Assembly (NCBI GenBank): GCA_030700025.1
Contig: JAUYKI010000009.1
Span: forward strand, 1-32,203
Direction: 5' to 3'
DNA: 32,203 nt
DNA from: a bacterium
Lineage (GTDB): Bacteria > Patescibacteriota > Minisyncoccia > UBA6257 > 02-FULL-45-10c
In this document: piece after piece, positions 17,435-26,022 of the stretch
Numbering within the stretch: the first letter of the stretch is position 1
Layout: each line of letters starts with the position of its first letter
The notes under the pieces: model-generated
Told to the model about the DNA's origin: nothing
The model's input: only the letters and a program-made list of their open reading frames with translations
Databases searched by the model: none
Program-made: the position numbers and the translations under genes

Positions 17435-18259
17435 ATGAAAAGCTACCGGCCAACAACTCCTTCCAGGAGATCAATGACTAACGTAGATTACAGCCCCTTG
17501 TCCAAGGTGGGTCCTTTTAAATCACTAGTGCATCGGCTGCAAGACTCGGCCGGACGCAATAACCAGGGCCGAATCACTCAGCGCCATCAGGGCGGAGGCA
17601 ATGTGAAATTATACCGGATGGTGGATTTCCGCCAGGATAAATTAAATGTTCCGGGACGAGTGGAAACTTTGGAATACGATCCTTGCCGGACGGCTTTTAT
17701 TGCTTTAGTGGTTTACCGAGACGGCGAACGGCGTTATATTCTCGCTCCTAAAGATTTGAAAGTAGGCGATGAAGTTATGTCTGCCGAGAACGCTCCGTTG
17801 AAAGTTGGCAATCGTTTGAGATTAAAAAACATCCCGATCGGCTATTTAGTTCATAATGTAGAATTAATGGCTGGAGCCGGCGGCAAGCTGGCGCGTTCGG
17901 CCGGTTCTTATGTGGAAGTTTTAGGCCAGGAAGGGGAATATGTCAGTTTGAAAATGGGTTCGGGAGAAGTCCGGAAAGTTAAATCAAATAATTTTGCTTC
18001 AGTGGGCCAGATGTCCAATCCGGACCACAATTTAACGGTTATCGGCAAAGCGGGACGTTCCCGCTGGATGGGTATTCGGCCGACTACTCGGGCAAAAGCT
18101 ATGAACCCCTGCGACCACAAATATGGAGGCGGCGAAGGCAGCACTCAGCGGGGAACTCGCCGGCCAAAAGATATTTGGGGCAATATTACCGGCGGCAGAA
18201 AAACCAGGAACAAAAAGAAATGGTCCAGCCGATTAATTGTGCAAAGAAGGCCAGTTTAA
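17435..18259 (+). CDS. rplB: 50S ribosomal protein uL2
   Basis: MKSYRPTTPSRRSMT..AMNPCDHKYGGGEG. Confidence 0.98.
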   Translation: MKSYRPTTPSRRSMTNVDYSPLSKVGPFKSLVHRLQDSAGRNNQGRITQRHQGGGNVKLYRMVDFRQDKLNVPGRVETLEYDPCRTAFIALVVYRDGERRYILAPKDLKVGDEVMSAENAPLKVGNRLRLKNIPIGYLVHNVELMAGAGGKLARSAGSYVEVLGQEGEYVSLKMGSGEVRKVKSNNFASVGQMSNPDHNLTVIGKAGRSRWMGIRPTTRAKAMNPCDHKYGGGEGSTQRGTRRPKDIWGNITGGRKTRNKKKWSSRLIVQRRPV

Positions 18260-18270
18260 AATAAAACACC

Positions 18271-18600
18271 ATGAGCAGAAGTTCTAAAAAAGGTCCTTAC
18301 GTGGATCCAAAATTACTGAAGAAAATTTCCAGATTAAAATCCGGCGATAAGACGGTTATTAAAACTTGGTCGCGGGATTCGGAAATTTCTCCGGAAATGG
18401 TTGGTTTTGTTTTTGGCGTCCACAACGGGAAAGATTTTATAGAAGTAAGAGTCCGGGAAGAAATGGTAGGCCATCATTTGGGCGAATTTTCTCAGACCCG
18501 TAAATTTACCAAGCATGGCGGTAAAATGCAGCGCGAATTGGAAGCTTCTACTGCTACGGCCGCCGGCGGAGCTGCCAAGCCGGAAGCGGGCAAGAAATAG
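18271..18600 (+). CDS. rpsS: 30S ribosomal protein uS19
   Basis: [37 protein letters not shown]. Confidence 0.98.
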   Translation: MSRSSKKGPYVDPKLLKKISRLKSGDKTVIKTWSRDSEISPEMVGFVFGVHNGKDFIEVRVREEMVGHHLGEFSQTRKFTKHGGKMQRELEASTATAAGGAAKPEAGKK

Positions 18601-18649
18601 TTCGACCCATTCGACTTCGCTCAGGACAAGCAAGCTCACTATAAATAAA
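18598..18649. repeat. Family IV 52-nt direct repeat, copy 1 (includes rpsS stop TAG)
   Basis: tagttcgacccattcgacttcgctcaggacaagcaagctcactataaataaa identical to 22713-22764. Confidence 0.95.
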
Positions 18650-18661
18650 ATTTAAATAAAT

Positions 18662-19165
18662 ATGATAACGGAAAAAGTAAAATTGAATCATTTGCATATT
18701 GCGCCGCGGAAAGTGCGGTTAATTGCTAATGCCATCAGGGGACTTTCGGTTAACGAAGCTGAAGCCCAGCTTTTGCTTAGGCCGCATCGCCCAAGCTTGC
18801 CGTTATTGAAATTATTGCGGTCCGCGGTAGCCAATGCTAAGAATAATCAGCGCGTAGACTCTGAAAAATTAGTAGTCGGCAGTATTTGGGTGGATCAAGG
18901 CCCGGTGTTTAAGCGTTTTATACCGCGAGCAATGGGCCGGGCAACTCCAATTCAGAAAAAAACCAGCCACGTGACTTTGATTTTGAAAGAAGTAGCAGTG
19001 AAAGCGACTCCGCGGTTTACTATCGCAGTTCAAAAAACCGAAACGGTTAAAAAAGAGAAGAGAGCCAAAAAAACTTCGGCGCCAAAAGCGGAAGCTCACA
19101 AAGAAGTTAAGCCAAAAGAAAAAGCCGGTTTCTTCAGAAAAATGTTTAATAGGAAATCGGTGTAG
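18662..19165 (+). CDS. rplV: 50S ribosomal protein uL22 with basic C-terminal extension
   Basis: HIAPRKVRLIANAIRG..PRAMGRATPIQKKTSHVTLIL. Confidence 0.97.
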   Translation: MITEKVKLNHLHIAPRKVRLIANAIRGLSVNEAEAQLLLRPHRPSLPLLKLLRSAVANAKNNQRVDSEKLVVGSIWVDQGPVFKRFIPRAMGRATPIQKKTSHVTLILKEVAVKATPRFTIAVQKTETVKKEKRAKKTSAPKAEAHKEVKPKEKAGFFRKMFNRKSV

Positions 19166-19187
19166 AGAATATTTAAATATTGTTATT

Positions 19188-19847
19188 ATGGGTAATAAAA
19201 TTCGGCCAGATTCATATAGGTTAGGCATTAATAAGGGATGGAAGCTCCGGCTTTTTGCTAAGAAAAATTTCCGGAACGAGTTAGAAGAAAGCGAAGTAAT
19301 TCGGAAAATCGTCCGAGAGCGGATTAGCGCCGCCGGAATTGATCGGATTGAAATTGAAAAGAGCAATACTAATTACCGCGTTTTAGTCAGAGTTTCTAAG
19401 CCGGGATTGGTAATCGGCCGCGGCGGAAAAGGCATTGAAGAGCTTTCTAAGGCCATTGAAAAAGGCTTGGCAAAGATTTTGCGGGACAGAAAATCAACCG
19501 GCAAGTTTGCGATCAATATCAATGTAGAAGAGTTAAAAAGAAGCGAGGTCTCGGCTTCAGTTTTGGCTCAAAGCTTTGCCACGGATTTAGAAAAGCGCAT
19601 GCCTTATCGGAGGCTTATGAAAAAATATTTGGAAGGGGTTATGCAGAATCGGGATATAAAAGGAGCTAAAATTCGTTTGTCTGGCGTGGTAGACGGCCCA
19701 AGCTCTATTGCCCGGAAAGAATGGCTGAGCAGGGGAAGTTTGCCATTGCATACTTTGAGAGCAGACATTGATTATGGAGAGGCCACGGCCTTTACGGTTG
19801 GCGGAACGGTCGGCATTAAAGTTTGGATCTATAAAGGAGAAATTTAA
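19188..19847 (+). CDS. rpsC: 30S ribosomal protein uS3
   Basis: [33 protein letters not shown] (KH domain). Confidence 0.98.
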   Translation: MGNKIRPDSYRLGINKGWKLRLFAKKNFRNELEESEVIRKIVRERISAAGIDRIEIEKSNTNYRVLVRVSKPGLVIGRGGKGIEELSKAIEKGLAKILRDRKSTGKFAININVEELKRSEVSASVLAQSFATDLEKRMPYRRLMKKYLEGVMQNRDIKGAKIRLSGVVDGPSSIARKEWLSRGSLPLHTLRADIDYGEATAFTVGGTVGIKVWIYKGEI

Positions 19848-19863
19848 ATTTTTACTAATATAT

Positions 19864-20277
19864 ATGTTAATGCCAAAAAAAGTAAAACATAGAAAGTGGC
19901 AAAGGGGCCGCGGCTTGGGCCGGAAAATAGAAACTCGGGGCGCTACTTTAGCCTACGGAAGTTTTGGATTAAAGGCGGAAACCGGCGCTTGGATAAATGG
20001 CCGGCAAATTGAAGCCGCGCGGAGAGCGATCAGTAATTTTATTAAACGGGAAGGCAAGGTTTGGATTCGGATTTTTCCGGATAAGCCGATAACTAAGAAA
20101 CCGCCGGAAGTTACCATGGGCGGCGGCAAGGGAGATGTGGAGTATTATGTTTGTCCGGTTAGGCCGGGACGGATTTTGTTTGAAATGGACGGCGTTTCCC
20201 GCGAAGTAGCGGCTGAAGCTTTAAAATTAGCGGGGCACAAGCTGCCGGTCCGGACTCGGGTAGTTATAAAGGAATGA
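19864..20277 (+). CDS. rplP: 50S ribosomal protein uL16
   Basis: [17 protein letters not shown]..; start reset from ORF-track 19768. Confidence 0.98.
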   Translation: MLMPKKVKHRKWQRGRGLGRKIETRGATLAYGSFGLKAETGAWINGRQIEAARRAISNFIKREGKVWIRIFPDKPITKKPPEVTMGGGKGDVEYYVCPVRPGRILFEMDGVSREVAAEALKLAGHKLPVRTRVVIKE

Positions 20278-20279
20278 AA

Positions 20280-20399
20280 TCCCGTTAGAGGCAACTAAAC
20301 AAAATAAATTATGTTAATCAAAATTCAAAATATAAATATGTCGATTGTAATTAAAACGGCCGAGCTACGGTCGCCTTTGGCGACCTGCCTCTAACGGGA
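20280..20399 (+). repeat. Family I TIR cassette (copy B) ending at the rpmC start codon
   Basis: Perfect 14-bp arms tcccgttagaggca/tgcctctaacggga; internal ggtcgcc-ttt-ggcgacc hairpin. Confidence 0.95.
20311..20394 (+). CDS. Candidate leader peptide MLIKIQNINMSIVIKTAELRSPLATCL
   Basis: Conserved frame in copies A/B/C, TAA 4 nt before rpmC ATG. Confidence 0.4.
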   Translation: MLIKIQNINMSIVIKTAELRSPLATCL

Positions 20400-20596
20400 T
20401 GAAAAAGAAAGATTTAGAAAAATTAAAAAATAAGCCAGGCGTGGAATTAAAGGAAGATTTAAAAAATCATAAAGAAAAGTTATGGAAATTAAAGGTGGAT
20501 TTGGGAGCCGGAAAAGTAAAAAATGTCCGGGAAATACGGGATATCAAGCGAACCGCCGCGGTTATTAGCACAATTTTAAACCAACATGGAAAATAA
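20399..20596 (+). CDS. rpmC: 50S ribosomal protein uL29
   Basis: Position plus [37 protein letters not shown]. Confidence 0.95.
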   Translation: MKKKDLEKLKNKPGVELKEDLKNHKEKLWKLKVDLGAGKVKNVREIRDIKRTAAVISTILNQHGK

Positions 20597-20840
20597 TATG
20601 GATGTAAAAAAACACCGGAAACTGGAAGGCGTAGTGGTTTCCGATAAAATGCAAAAAACTGTTGTAGTAGCCGTGGAGCGGTTAAAAATGCACTCCAAGT
20701 ATCTGAAGTACTTCAAGAGGACTGCCAGATTTAAGGCCCATGATGAAAATGGCGAATACCACACCGGCGATAAAGTCGTAATTGAAGAAACTCGCCCGCT
20801 ATCCAAAGATAAGCGATGGCGAGTGGTAAGTAAGATTTAA
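20586..20840 (+). CDS. rpsQ: 30S ribosomal protein uS17
   Basis: [35 protein letters not shown]; start could be ATG 20598. Confidence 0.97.
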   Translation: MENNMDVKKHRKLEGVVVSDKMQKTVVVAVERLKMHSKYLKYFKRTARFKAHDENGEYHTGDKVVIEETRPLSKDKRWRVVSKI

Positions 20841-20844
20841 TTTT

Positions 20845-21213
20845 ATGGTACAAGAACGATCAATTTTAAAAGTGGCTGATAATAGCGGCGCTAAAACCGT
20901 TCGGTGTTTTAGGGTTCTCGGAGGCGGCCGCAAAAGGTACGCCGAGATTGGCGATATTATTATTGCTTCCGTGCAGGTGGCGGAACCAAGAAAGGCGGTA
21001 AAAAAGAAGGACATTGTAAGAGCGCTGGTTGTCCGCCAGCGGCATCCGCTTAATAGGAGAGACGGTTCCCGAATTCGTTTTGACGATAATGCCGTAGTAT
21101 TGCTTGATGATAAAAAACAGCCGCGAGGAACCCGGTTTTTCGGGCCGTTGCCTCGGGAAATCCGGGAAAAAGGTTACGAAGGAGTTTTTGCCATGGCGGA
21201 AGAAGTAGTATAG
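20845..21213 (+). CDS. rplN: 50S ribosomal protein uL14
   Basis: MVQERSILKVADNSGAKTVRCFRVLGG. Confidence 0.98.
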   Translation: MVQERSILKVADNSGAKTVRCFRVLGGGRKRYAEIGDIIIASVQVAEPRKAVKKKDIVRALVVRQRHPLNRRDGSRIRFDDNAVVLLDDKKQPRGTRFFGPLPREIREKGYEGVFAMAEEVV

Positions 21214-21227
21214 ATAATTGTTATGAA

Positions 21228-21347
21228 TCCCGTTAGAGGCAACTAAACAAAATAAATTATGTTAATCAAAATTCAAAATATAAATATGTCGATTGTAATT
21301 AAAACGGCCGAGCTATGGTCGCCTTTGGCGACCTGCCTCTAACGGGA
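21228..21347 (+). repeat. Family I TIR cassette (copy C) ending at the rplX start codon
   Basis: One substitution relative to copy B over 120 bp. Confidence 0.95.
21259..21342 (+). CDS. Candidate leader peptide MLIKIQNINMSIVIKTAELWSPLATCL
   Basis: Same frame as copies A and B; TAA 4 nt before rplX ATG. Confidence 0.4.
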   Translation: MLIKIQNINMSIVIKTAELWSPLATCL

Positions 21348-21652
21348 TGAAAATTCATAAAGGCGACAACGTTCAAATAATGGCTGGCAAGGATCGGGGC
21401 AAGCAAGGCAAAGTGTTAAGCGTGAATATAAAAGAAGGCCGGATCTTGGTGGAGGGTTTGAATCTCTTAAAAAAGCATCGCCGGCCCAAAAAGCAGGGCG
21501 AAAAAGGAGAGGTGGTAAGCATCCCGGCTTATTTTGCTTCCGCCAAAGCTATGTTAGTATGCAATTCTTGCGGCAAGCCGACTCGGGTTGGGTCCCGCCA
21601 AGAAGGAGAAACCAAGGTTCGATATTGCAAAAAATGCCAAGCGGTTATTTAG
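21347..21652 (+). CDS. rplX: 50S ribosomal protein uL24
   Basis: MKIHKGDNVQIMAGKDRGKQGKVLSV; CxxC..CxxC C-terminus. Confidence 0.97.
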   Translation: MKIHKGDNVQIMAGKDRGKQGKVLSVNIKEGRILVEGLNLLKKHRRPKKQGEKGEVVSIPAYFASAKAMLVCNSCGKPTRVGSRQEGETKVRYCKKCQAVI

Positions 21653-21656
21653 ATTT

Positions 21657-22142
21657 ATGAAATCAGAATTATATAAAAATTTAGAAAAGATCGTTGTGAA
21701 TGTCGGTGTTGGCCGGTTGTCTGGCCAGCCGAATTTTGATAAAGTTTTGCCAGAGCTGATTCAGGCAGTCGGTTTAATCACTGGCCAGAAGCCGGCAACC
21801 GCTACCGCTAAAAAATCTATCGCTGGATTTAAATTACGGATGGGCACCGTTGTCGGCTTGAAAGTTACCTTGCGCGGCCACAGAATGCGGGATTTTCTGG
21901 AAAAATTGGTTCATGTTGTTTTTCCCCGGGTTAAGGACTTTCGCGGAATTGATTGGAAGTCAGTGGATGGGGCGGGTAATCTTTCCACGGGGTTTAAAGA
22001 ATACGTGGTTTTTCCGGAAGTTTTAGCGGACGTTGCCAAAGTTAATTTTAGTTTGGAAATTACTTTGGTCCCCAGATTAAAAAATAGGGAAAAAGCCGTC
22101 GAGTTATACAAATCATTGGGAATCCCATTTAAAAAAATCTAA
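21657..22142 (+). CDS. rplE: 50S ribosomal protein uL5 (short N-terminus)
   Basis: KIVVNVGVGRLSGQPNFDK..GQKPATATAKKSIAGFKLRMG; start reset from 21588. Confidence 0.97.
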   Translation: MKSELYKNLEKIVVNVGVGRLSGQPNFDKVLPELIQAVGLITGQKPATATAKKSIAGFKLRMGTVVGLKVTLRGHRMRDFLEKLVHVVFPRVKDFRGIDWKSVDGAGNLSTGFKEYVVFPEVLADVAKVNFSLEITLVPRLKNREKAVELYKSLGIPFKKI

Positions 22143-22155
22143 TTTATAAATCATT

Positions 22156-22341
22156 ATGGCAAAAACATCAGTTATAGCGCGATCTAAAAAGAAGCCGAAA
22201 TATTCCACTCGCATCTCGTTGCGCTGTTTTCGGTGCGGGCGCAAAAGGGGTTATATGAGAAAATTCGGCGTTTGTCGGATATGCTTCAGAGAATTAGCCG
22301 GCCGCGGAGAAATTCCCGGCGTTAAAAAAGCATCATGGTAA
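22156..22341 (+). CDS. rpsN: 30S ribosomal protein uS14, zinc-binding type
   Basis: [33 protein letters not shown]. Confidence 0.98.
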   Translation: MAKTSVIARSKKKPKYSTRISLRCFRCGRKRGYMRKFGVCRICFRELAGRGEIPGVKKASW

Positions 22342-22715
22342 TGAACACTTTAATAAAAATTAAAAACGCTCAAGACGCCAAAAAAGAAAACGTAAAAGTT
22401 CCTTTTTCGAATTTTTCGCTGGCAATTTTGGAACTTTTAGAAAAGCATAAATTAGTAGAGGCGGTGTCTAAGAAGGGAAGAATGCCCAAGAGGATTATTG
22501 AAATTAAATTGAAATATAATAATGGCGAAGGCGCCATCCATCAAATTAAGTTTTTGAGCCGGCCATCCCGCCGCCTATATATGGGTTATAAAGACATTAG
22601 ACCAATTCGGCAAGGTTATGGCGTTTTAATCCTCTCTACTCCCAAAGGAGTGGTAGATGGCAAGACGGCTAGAAAAGAAAAAGTCGGCGGTCAGGCGCTG
22701 TTTGAAGTTTGGTAG
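22341..22715 (+). CDS. rpsH: 30S ribosomal protein uS8
   Basis: uS8 pattern SRPSRRLYMGYKDIRPIRQGYGVLILSTPKGVVDGKTAR; TAATG overlap with rpsN (ORF track start 22335 also possible). Confidence 0.97.
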   Translation: MNTLIKIKNAQDAKKENVKVPFSNFSLAILELLEKHKLVEAVSKKGRMPKRIIEIKLKYNNGEGAIHQIKFLSRPSRRLYMGYKDIRPIRQGYGVLILSTPKGVVDGKTARKEKVGGQALFEVW

Positions 22716-22764
22716 TTCGACCCATTCGACTTCGCTCAGGACAAGCAAGCTCACTATAAATAAA
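22713..22764. repeat. Family IV 52-nt direct repeat, copy 2 (includes rpsH stop TAG)
   Basis: Identical to 18598-18649. Confidence 0.95.
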
Positions 22765-22767
22765 CAT

Positions 22768-23328
22768 ATGTCTAAGATTGGTAAAAAAATAATAGTAATT
22801 CCCAAAGGCGTTGAAGTAAGAAACGCCGACAGCGTTTTGGAATTCAAGGGAAAGGACGCCACTTTAGCTTTGCGCTTATTGCCGCATGTTGAGGCTAAAA
22901 TTGAAGGCGAGATTTTATCTTTTGCCGTAACCGAAAAGAGCCTTCAGGCCCGGGCTAATTGGGGCACCATGCGGGCGTTAGCCCAGAATGCCTTAACCGG
23001 CGTTTCCGAAGGATATAAAAAGATTTTGGAATTGCGGGGCGTTGGTTTTCGCGCCGCTATCGAAGGAAATATTTTGGTTTTAAACATCGGCTTTTCTCAT
23101 CCGATAAAATTTGAACCTCCGGCGGGAGTTAAGATTTCCGTGGAGAAAAGTTTTATTACAGTTTCGGGCGTGGATAAGGCTATGGTTGGGCAAGCGGCCG
23201 CTAAGATTAGAGCATTTAAGAAACCTAACGCGTATCGGGGAACCGGCATTCGCTATAAAGACGAAGTCGTAAAAACTAAAGCCGGTAAAAAGGTGTCCGG
23301 CGGTACGGGCGGCACCGGAAGTAAATAG
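22768..23328 (+). CDS. rplF: 50S ribosomal protein uL6
   Basis: MSKIGKKIIVIPKGVEV..; start reset from 22657. Confidence 0.97.
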   Translation: MSKIGKKIIVIPKGVEVRNADSVLEFKGKDATLALRLLPHVEAKIEGEILSFAVTEKSLQARANWGTMRALAQNALTGVSEGYKKILELRGVGFRAAIEGNILVLNIGFSHPIKFEPPAGVKISVEKSFITVSGVDKAMVGQAAAKIRAFKKPNAYRGTGIRYKDEVVKTKAGKKVSGGTGGTGSK

Positions 23329-23460
23329 TCCCTCACTCTTAAAGAACCAATAATACGTCCGAGGCAAAATTAATACTCAAAACTATGTTTTCAACAATAA
23401 AAAGTCATTTAATTAAAATCAAGAATTGCGATAGCGTCGCAGTTCTTTAAAAGTGAGGGA
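23329..23460 (+). repeat. TIR cassette (copy D) ending at the rplR start codon
   Basis: tccctcactcttaaagaac / gttctttaaaagtgaggga (19 bp, one mismatch); outer arm shared with Family II; inner tgcga/tcgca hairpin. Confidence 0.9.
23385..23450 (+). CDS. Candidate leader peptide MFSTIKSHLIKIKNCDSVAVL
   Basis: TAA 9 nt before rplR ATG, analogous position to mini-ORFs in copies A-C. Confidence 0.3.
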   Translation: MFSTIKSHLIKIKNCDSVAVL

Positions 23461-23813
23461 TGAAAAACCCAGATAAAATAAAAAATGTAAAAAGAGATCA
23501 GCGGCGGAAACGGAATCGGGCCAAAATTTATGGCACCGTTGAAAAGCCGCGGCTATCGGTTTTCCGAAGTAACCGTTATACTTATGCTCAGTTGATTGAT
23601 GACTCTAAAGGCGTTACATTAGCATCCGCTTCCACCCATAGCGTTAAGGGGAAGGGCAAGGCGGCTCAGGCTAAGGCTTTGGGAGCATTGATTGCCGAAA
23701 AAGCCCAGAAAGCCGGCATTAAGCAGGCGGTATTCAATAAAGGCCCGTATTTATTTCACGGAAGAGTTAAAGCTGTCGCCGAGGGCGCCCGGGAAGCCGG
23801 TTTAAAGTTATAA
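23460..23813 (+). CDS. rplR: 50S ribosomal protein uL18
   Basis: RPRLSVFRSNRYTYAQLIDD-type uL18 sequence. Confidence 0.97.
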   Translation: MKNPDKIKNVKRDQRRKRNRAKIYGTVEKPRLSVFRSNRYTYAQLIDDSKGVTLASASTHSVKGKGKAAQAKALGALIAEKAQKAGIKQAVFNKGPYLFHGRVKAVAEGAREAGLKL

Positions 23814-23817
23814 AATT

Positions 23818-24282
23818 ATGCGACCACAACATTTTGTAAGAAAACCAGAAGAGTTTAAGGAAAAGGTGCTGGATTTGCGCCGGGTTACCCGCGTGGTAGC
23901 TGGCGGAAAGCGGTTCCGTTTTCGCGCTACTTTAATTATCGGTGATGAAAAAGGACAGGTGGGCGTAGGTTTAGGCAAGGGCCTGGATGTTCAGCAATCA
24001 GTTGGTAAGGCGAAGGTTAACGCGAAGAAAAATTTGTTTAGAATCCATCTCAAGGATCGGACTATTGCCCACGAAGTAGAGGCGAAGTTTAGCGCGGCTC
24101 ACGTTAAAATAAAACCAGCGGTTAACGGACACGGATTAAAAGCCGGCGGCGCGGTTCGGGTAGTGTTGGCATTGGCTGGCGTTAAAGACGCTACGGCAAA
24201 ATGTTTGGGACGGACCCCAAATAAATTAACCAATGCTTTGGCCACCATTGAAGCGTTAAAGCAATTAAGAGGAACAAAATAG
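23818..24282 (+). CDS. rpsE: 30S ribosomal protein uS5
   Basis: LRRVTRVVAGGKRFRFRATLIIGDEKGQVGVGLGKG. Confidence 0.98.
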   Translation: MRPQHFVRKPEEFKEKVLDLRRVTRVVAGGKRFRFRATLIIGDEKGQVGVGLGKGLDVQQSVGKAKVNAKKNLFRIHLKDRTIAHEVEAKFSAAHVKIKPAVNGHGLKAGGAVRVVLALAGVKDATAKCLGRTPNKLTNALATIEALKQLRGTK

Positions 24283-24283
24283 T

Positions 24284-24721
24284 ATGCAATTACATGATTT
24301 AAGATCGGGCAAAGATTTTTCCGAAAAAAAACGAATTGGCCGCGGGGGCAAGCGGGGAACCACTTCCGGCCGGGGACAGAAGGGACAAAAATCCCGTTCC
24401 GGACACCGAATGCGCCCAGCGATACGCGATTTAATAATCCGCACGCCGAAACTGCGCGGTTATCAGAATAAATCCATTATGCCCCTTAGAAGGGCGGTAA
24501 ATGTGGGAGATTTGGAAAAATTAGTATCTGGAGATTTAATCAATAGGAAAACTCTAGGATTTAATTTTAAGATATTAGGAGGCGGTGAAGTTAAAAAAGC
24601 CTTTACCGTAGAGGGCGTGAAAATGTCTAAATCAGCTAAGGTTAAAATAGAAAAAGCCGGAGGAAAAATAACTTTCACCGACAAAGCCAAGCCGGTTAAA
24701 AACAAGAGACGTAATAAATAG
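24284..24721 (+). CDS. rplO: 50S ribosomal protein uL15
   Basis: KRIGRGGKRGTTSGRGQKGQKSRSGHRMRPA. Confidence 0.97.
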   Translation: MQLHDLRSGKDFSEKKRIGRGGKRGTTSGRGQKGQKSRSGHRMRPAIRDLIIRTPKLRGYQNKSIMPLRRAVNVGDLEKLVSGDLINRKTLGFNFKILGGGEVKKAFTVEGVKMSKSAKVKIEKAGGKITFTDKAKPVKNKRRNK

Positions 24722-24723
24722 TA

Positions 24724-25986
24724 ATGGAAAAGTTATTGCAAATTTTTAAAACACCGGAATTAAGAAAAAAAATCTTAATTGTCGCCGGATTGCTTCTGGC
24801 CTTCCGGGTTTTATCGGTAATTCCAATACCGGGCATTGACGCTGAACGGCTTCAGGCATTTTTGCAGGCCAACCAGTTAATCGGCTTTTTTAACGTATTT
24901 TCGGGAGGCGCCTTGTCTAACCTTTCTATTGTTATGTTGGGCGTCGGGCCGTATATTACCGCCACGATTATCATGCAGCTTCTAACCATGATTTTCCCGA
25001 ATTTAAAGGAAATGTATTATGAACAGGGGGAGATTGGCAGGGCGAAGTTTAATCGCTGGTCCCGCTATATTACGGTTCCGCTTGGATTTTTACAGGCCTA
25101 TGGTTTCTTGAATTTATTGATTTCCCAGCAAGTGCTATCTCCGCTGGACCTGAACAGCACTATTCAAAACGTAGTTTTAGTTACTGCCGGAACCATGCTG
25201 TTGGTTTGGATTGGAGAATTAATCAGCGAGCAGAAAATTGGCAATGGAGTTTCTTTATTGATTTTTGCCGGTATTGTCAGCCAATTGCCCGGGGTAGTCC
25301 GCAACGCTATTTTTAATTACAATCCGAGCCTGGTGCCGACCTATGTCGCCTTTATTGTTTTAAGTATTGTGGTAATCGCCGGAGTAGTTTTTGTAAATGA
25401 AGCGGAGCGAAAAGTTCCGATATCCTATGCCAAAAGAGTGGTGGGCAACAGGGTTTACGGCGGATCGGCCAGTTATTTGCCGCTGAAAGTTAACCAGGCC
25501 GGCGTTATCCCGATTATCTTCGCGATATCTATTTTGCTTTTTCCGCAGTTCGCGGCGCAAATTTCCGCTATTTTTTCTCCGGACTTATCTATTACTTTGA
25601 ATAATTTTGTGAATAAATTTTTAGGCAACCAGTCTATTTACGCCGCTCTTTATTTCGGGCTGGTAGTAATCTTTACTTATTTTTATACCGCTATTACTTT
25701 TGATCCGGCGGAAATTTCCAAAAATCTTCAGAGAAGCGGGGGATTTATTCCTGGCATCCGTCCGGGCGAGCCATCCGGCGATTTTCTTAGAAAAGTAATT
25801 AATCGGATAACTTTATTCGGCGCGGTATTTTTGGGCCTTATCGCGGTCCTTCCGACGCTGACCCAGATATTTACTGGCATTCAATTCTTAAGCATTGGCG
25901 GTACCGCGCTTTTAATCGTGGTTTCAGTAGCTTTAGAAGTCAGGCGCCAGGTGGAATCCCAACTGGTAATGAGAGAGTACGAATAA
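24724..25986 (+). CDS. secY: Preprotein translocase subunit SecY
   Basis: SVIPIPGIDAERLQAF, SGGALSNLSIVMLGVGPYITATIIMQLL, 10-TM pattern. Confidence 0.99.
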   Translation: MEKLLQIFKTPELRKKILIVAGLLLAFRVLSVIPIPGIDAERLQAFLQANQLIGFFNVFSGGALSNLSIVMLGVGPYITATIIMQLLTMIFPNLKEMYYEQGEIGRAKFNRWSRYITVPLGFLQAYGFLNLLISQQVLSPLDLNSTIQNVVLVTAGTMLLVWIGELISEQKIGNGVSLLIFAGIVSQLPGVVRNAIFNYNPSLVPTYVAFIVLSIVVIAGVVFVNEAERKVPISYAKRVVGNRVYGGSASYLPLKVNQAGVIPIIFAISILLFPQFAAQISAIFSPDLSITLNNFVNKFLGNQSIYAALYFGLVVIFTYFYTAITFDPAEISKNLQRSGGFIPGIRPGEPSGDFLRKVINRITLFGAVFLGLIAVLPTLTQIFTGIQFLSIGGTALLIVVSVALEVRRQVESQLVMREYE

Positions 25987-25993
25987 AAAAAAT

Positions 25994-26020
25994 CCACCGA
26001 GCTTAGCTCGGTGGTTTTTT
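25994..26020. terminator. Rho-independent terminator, possibly bidirectional
   Basis: ccaccgagc-tta-gctcggtgg flanked by A run and T run. Confidence 0.85.
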
Positions 26021-26022
26021 GA

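Noticed and set aside
18334-18639. [14 protein letters not shown].. ORFs (also 22626-22862)
   Set aside because: Start is translation of the 52-nt repeat antisense to ribosomal genes; not credible proteins.
8316-23460. CRISPR array from the repeated cassettes
   Set aside because: Repeats are 120 bp, widely separated by genes, no regular spacers and no cas genes.
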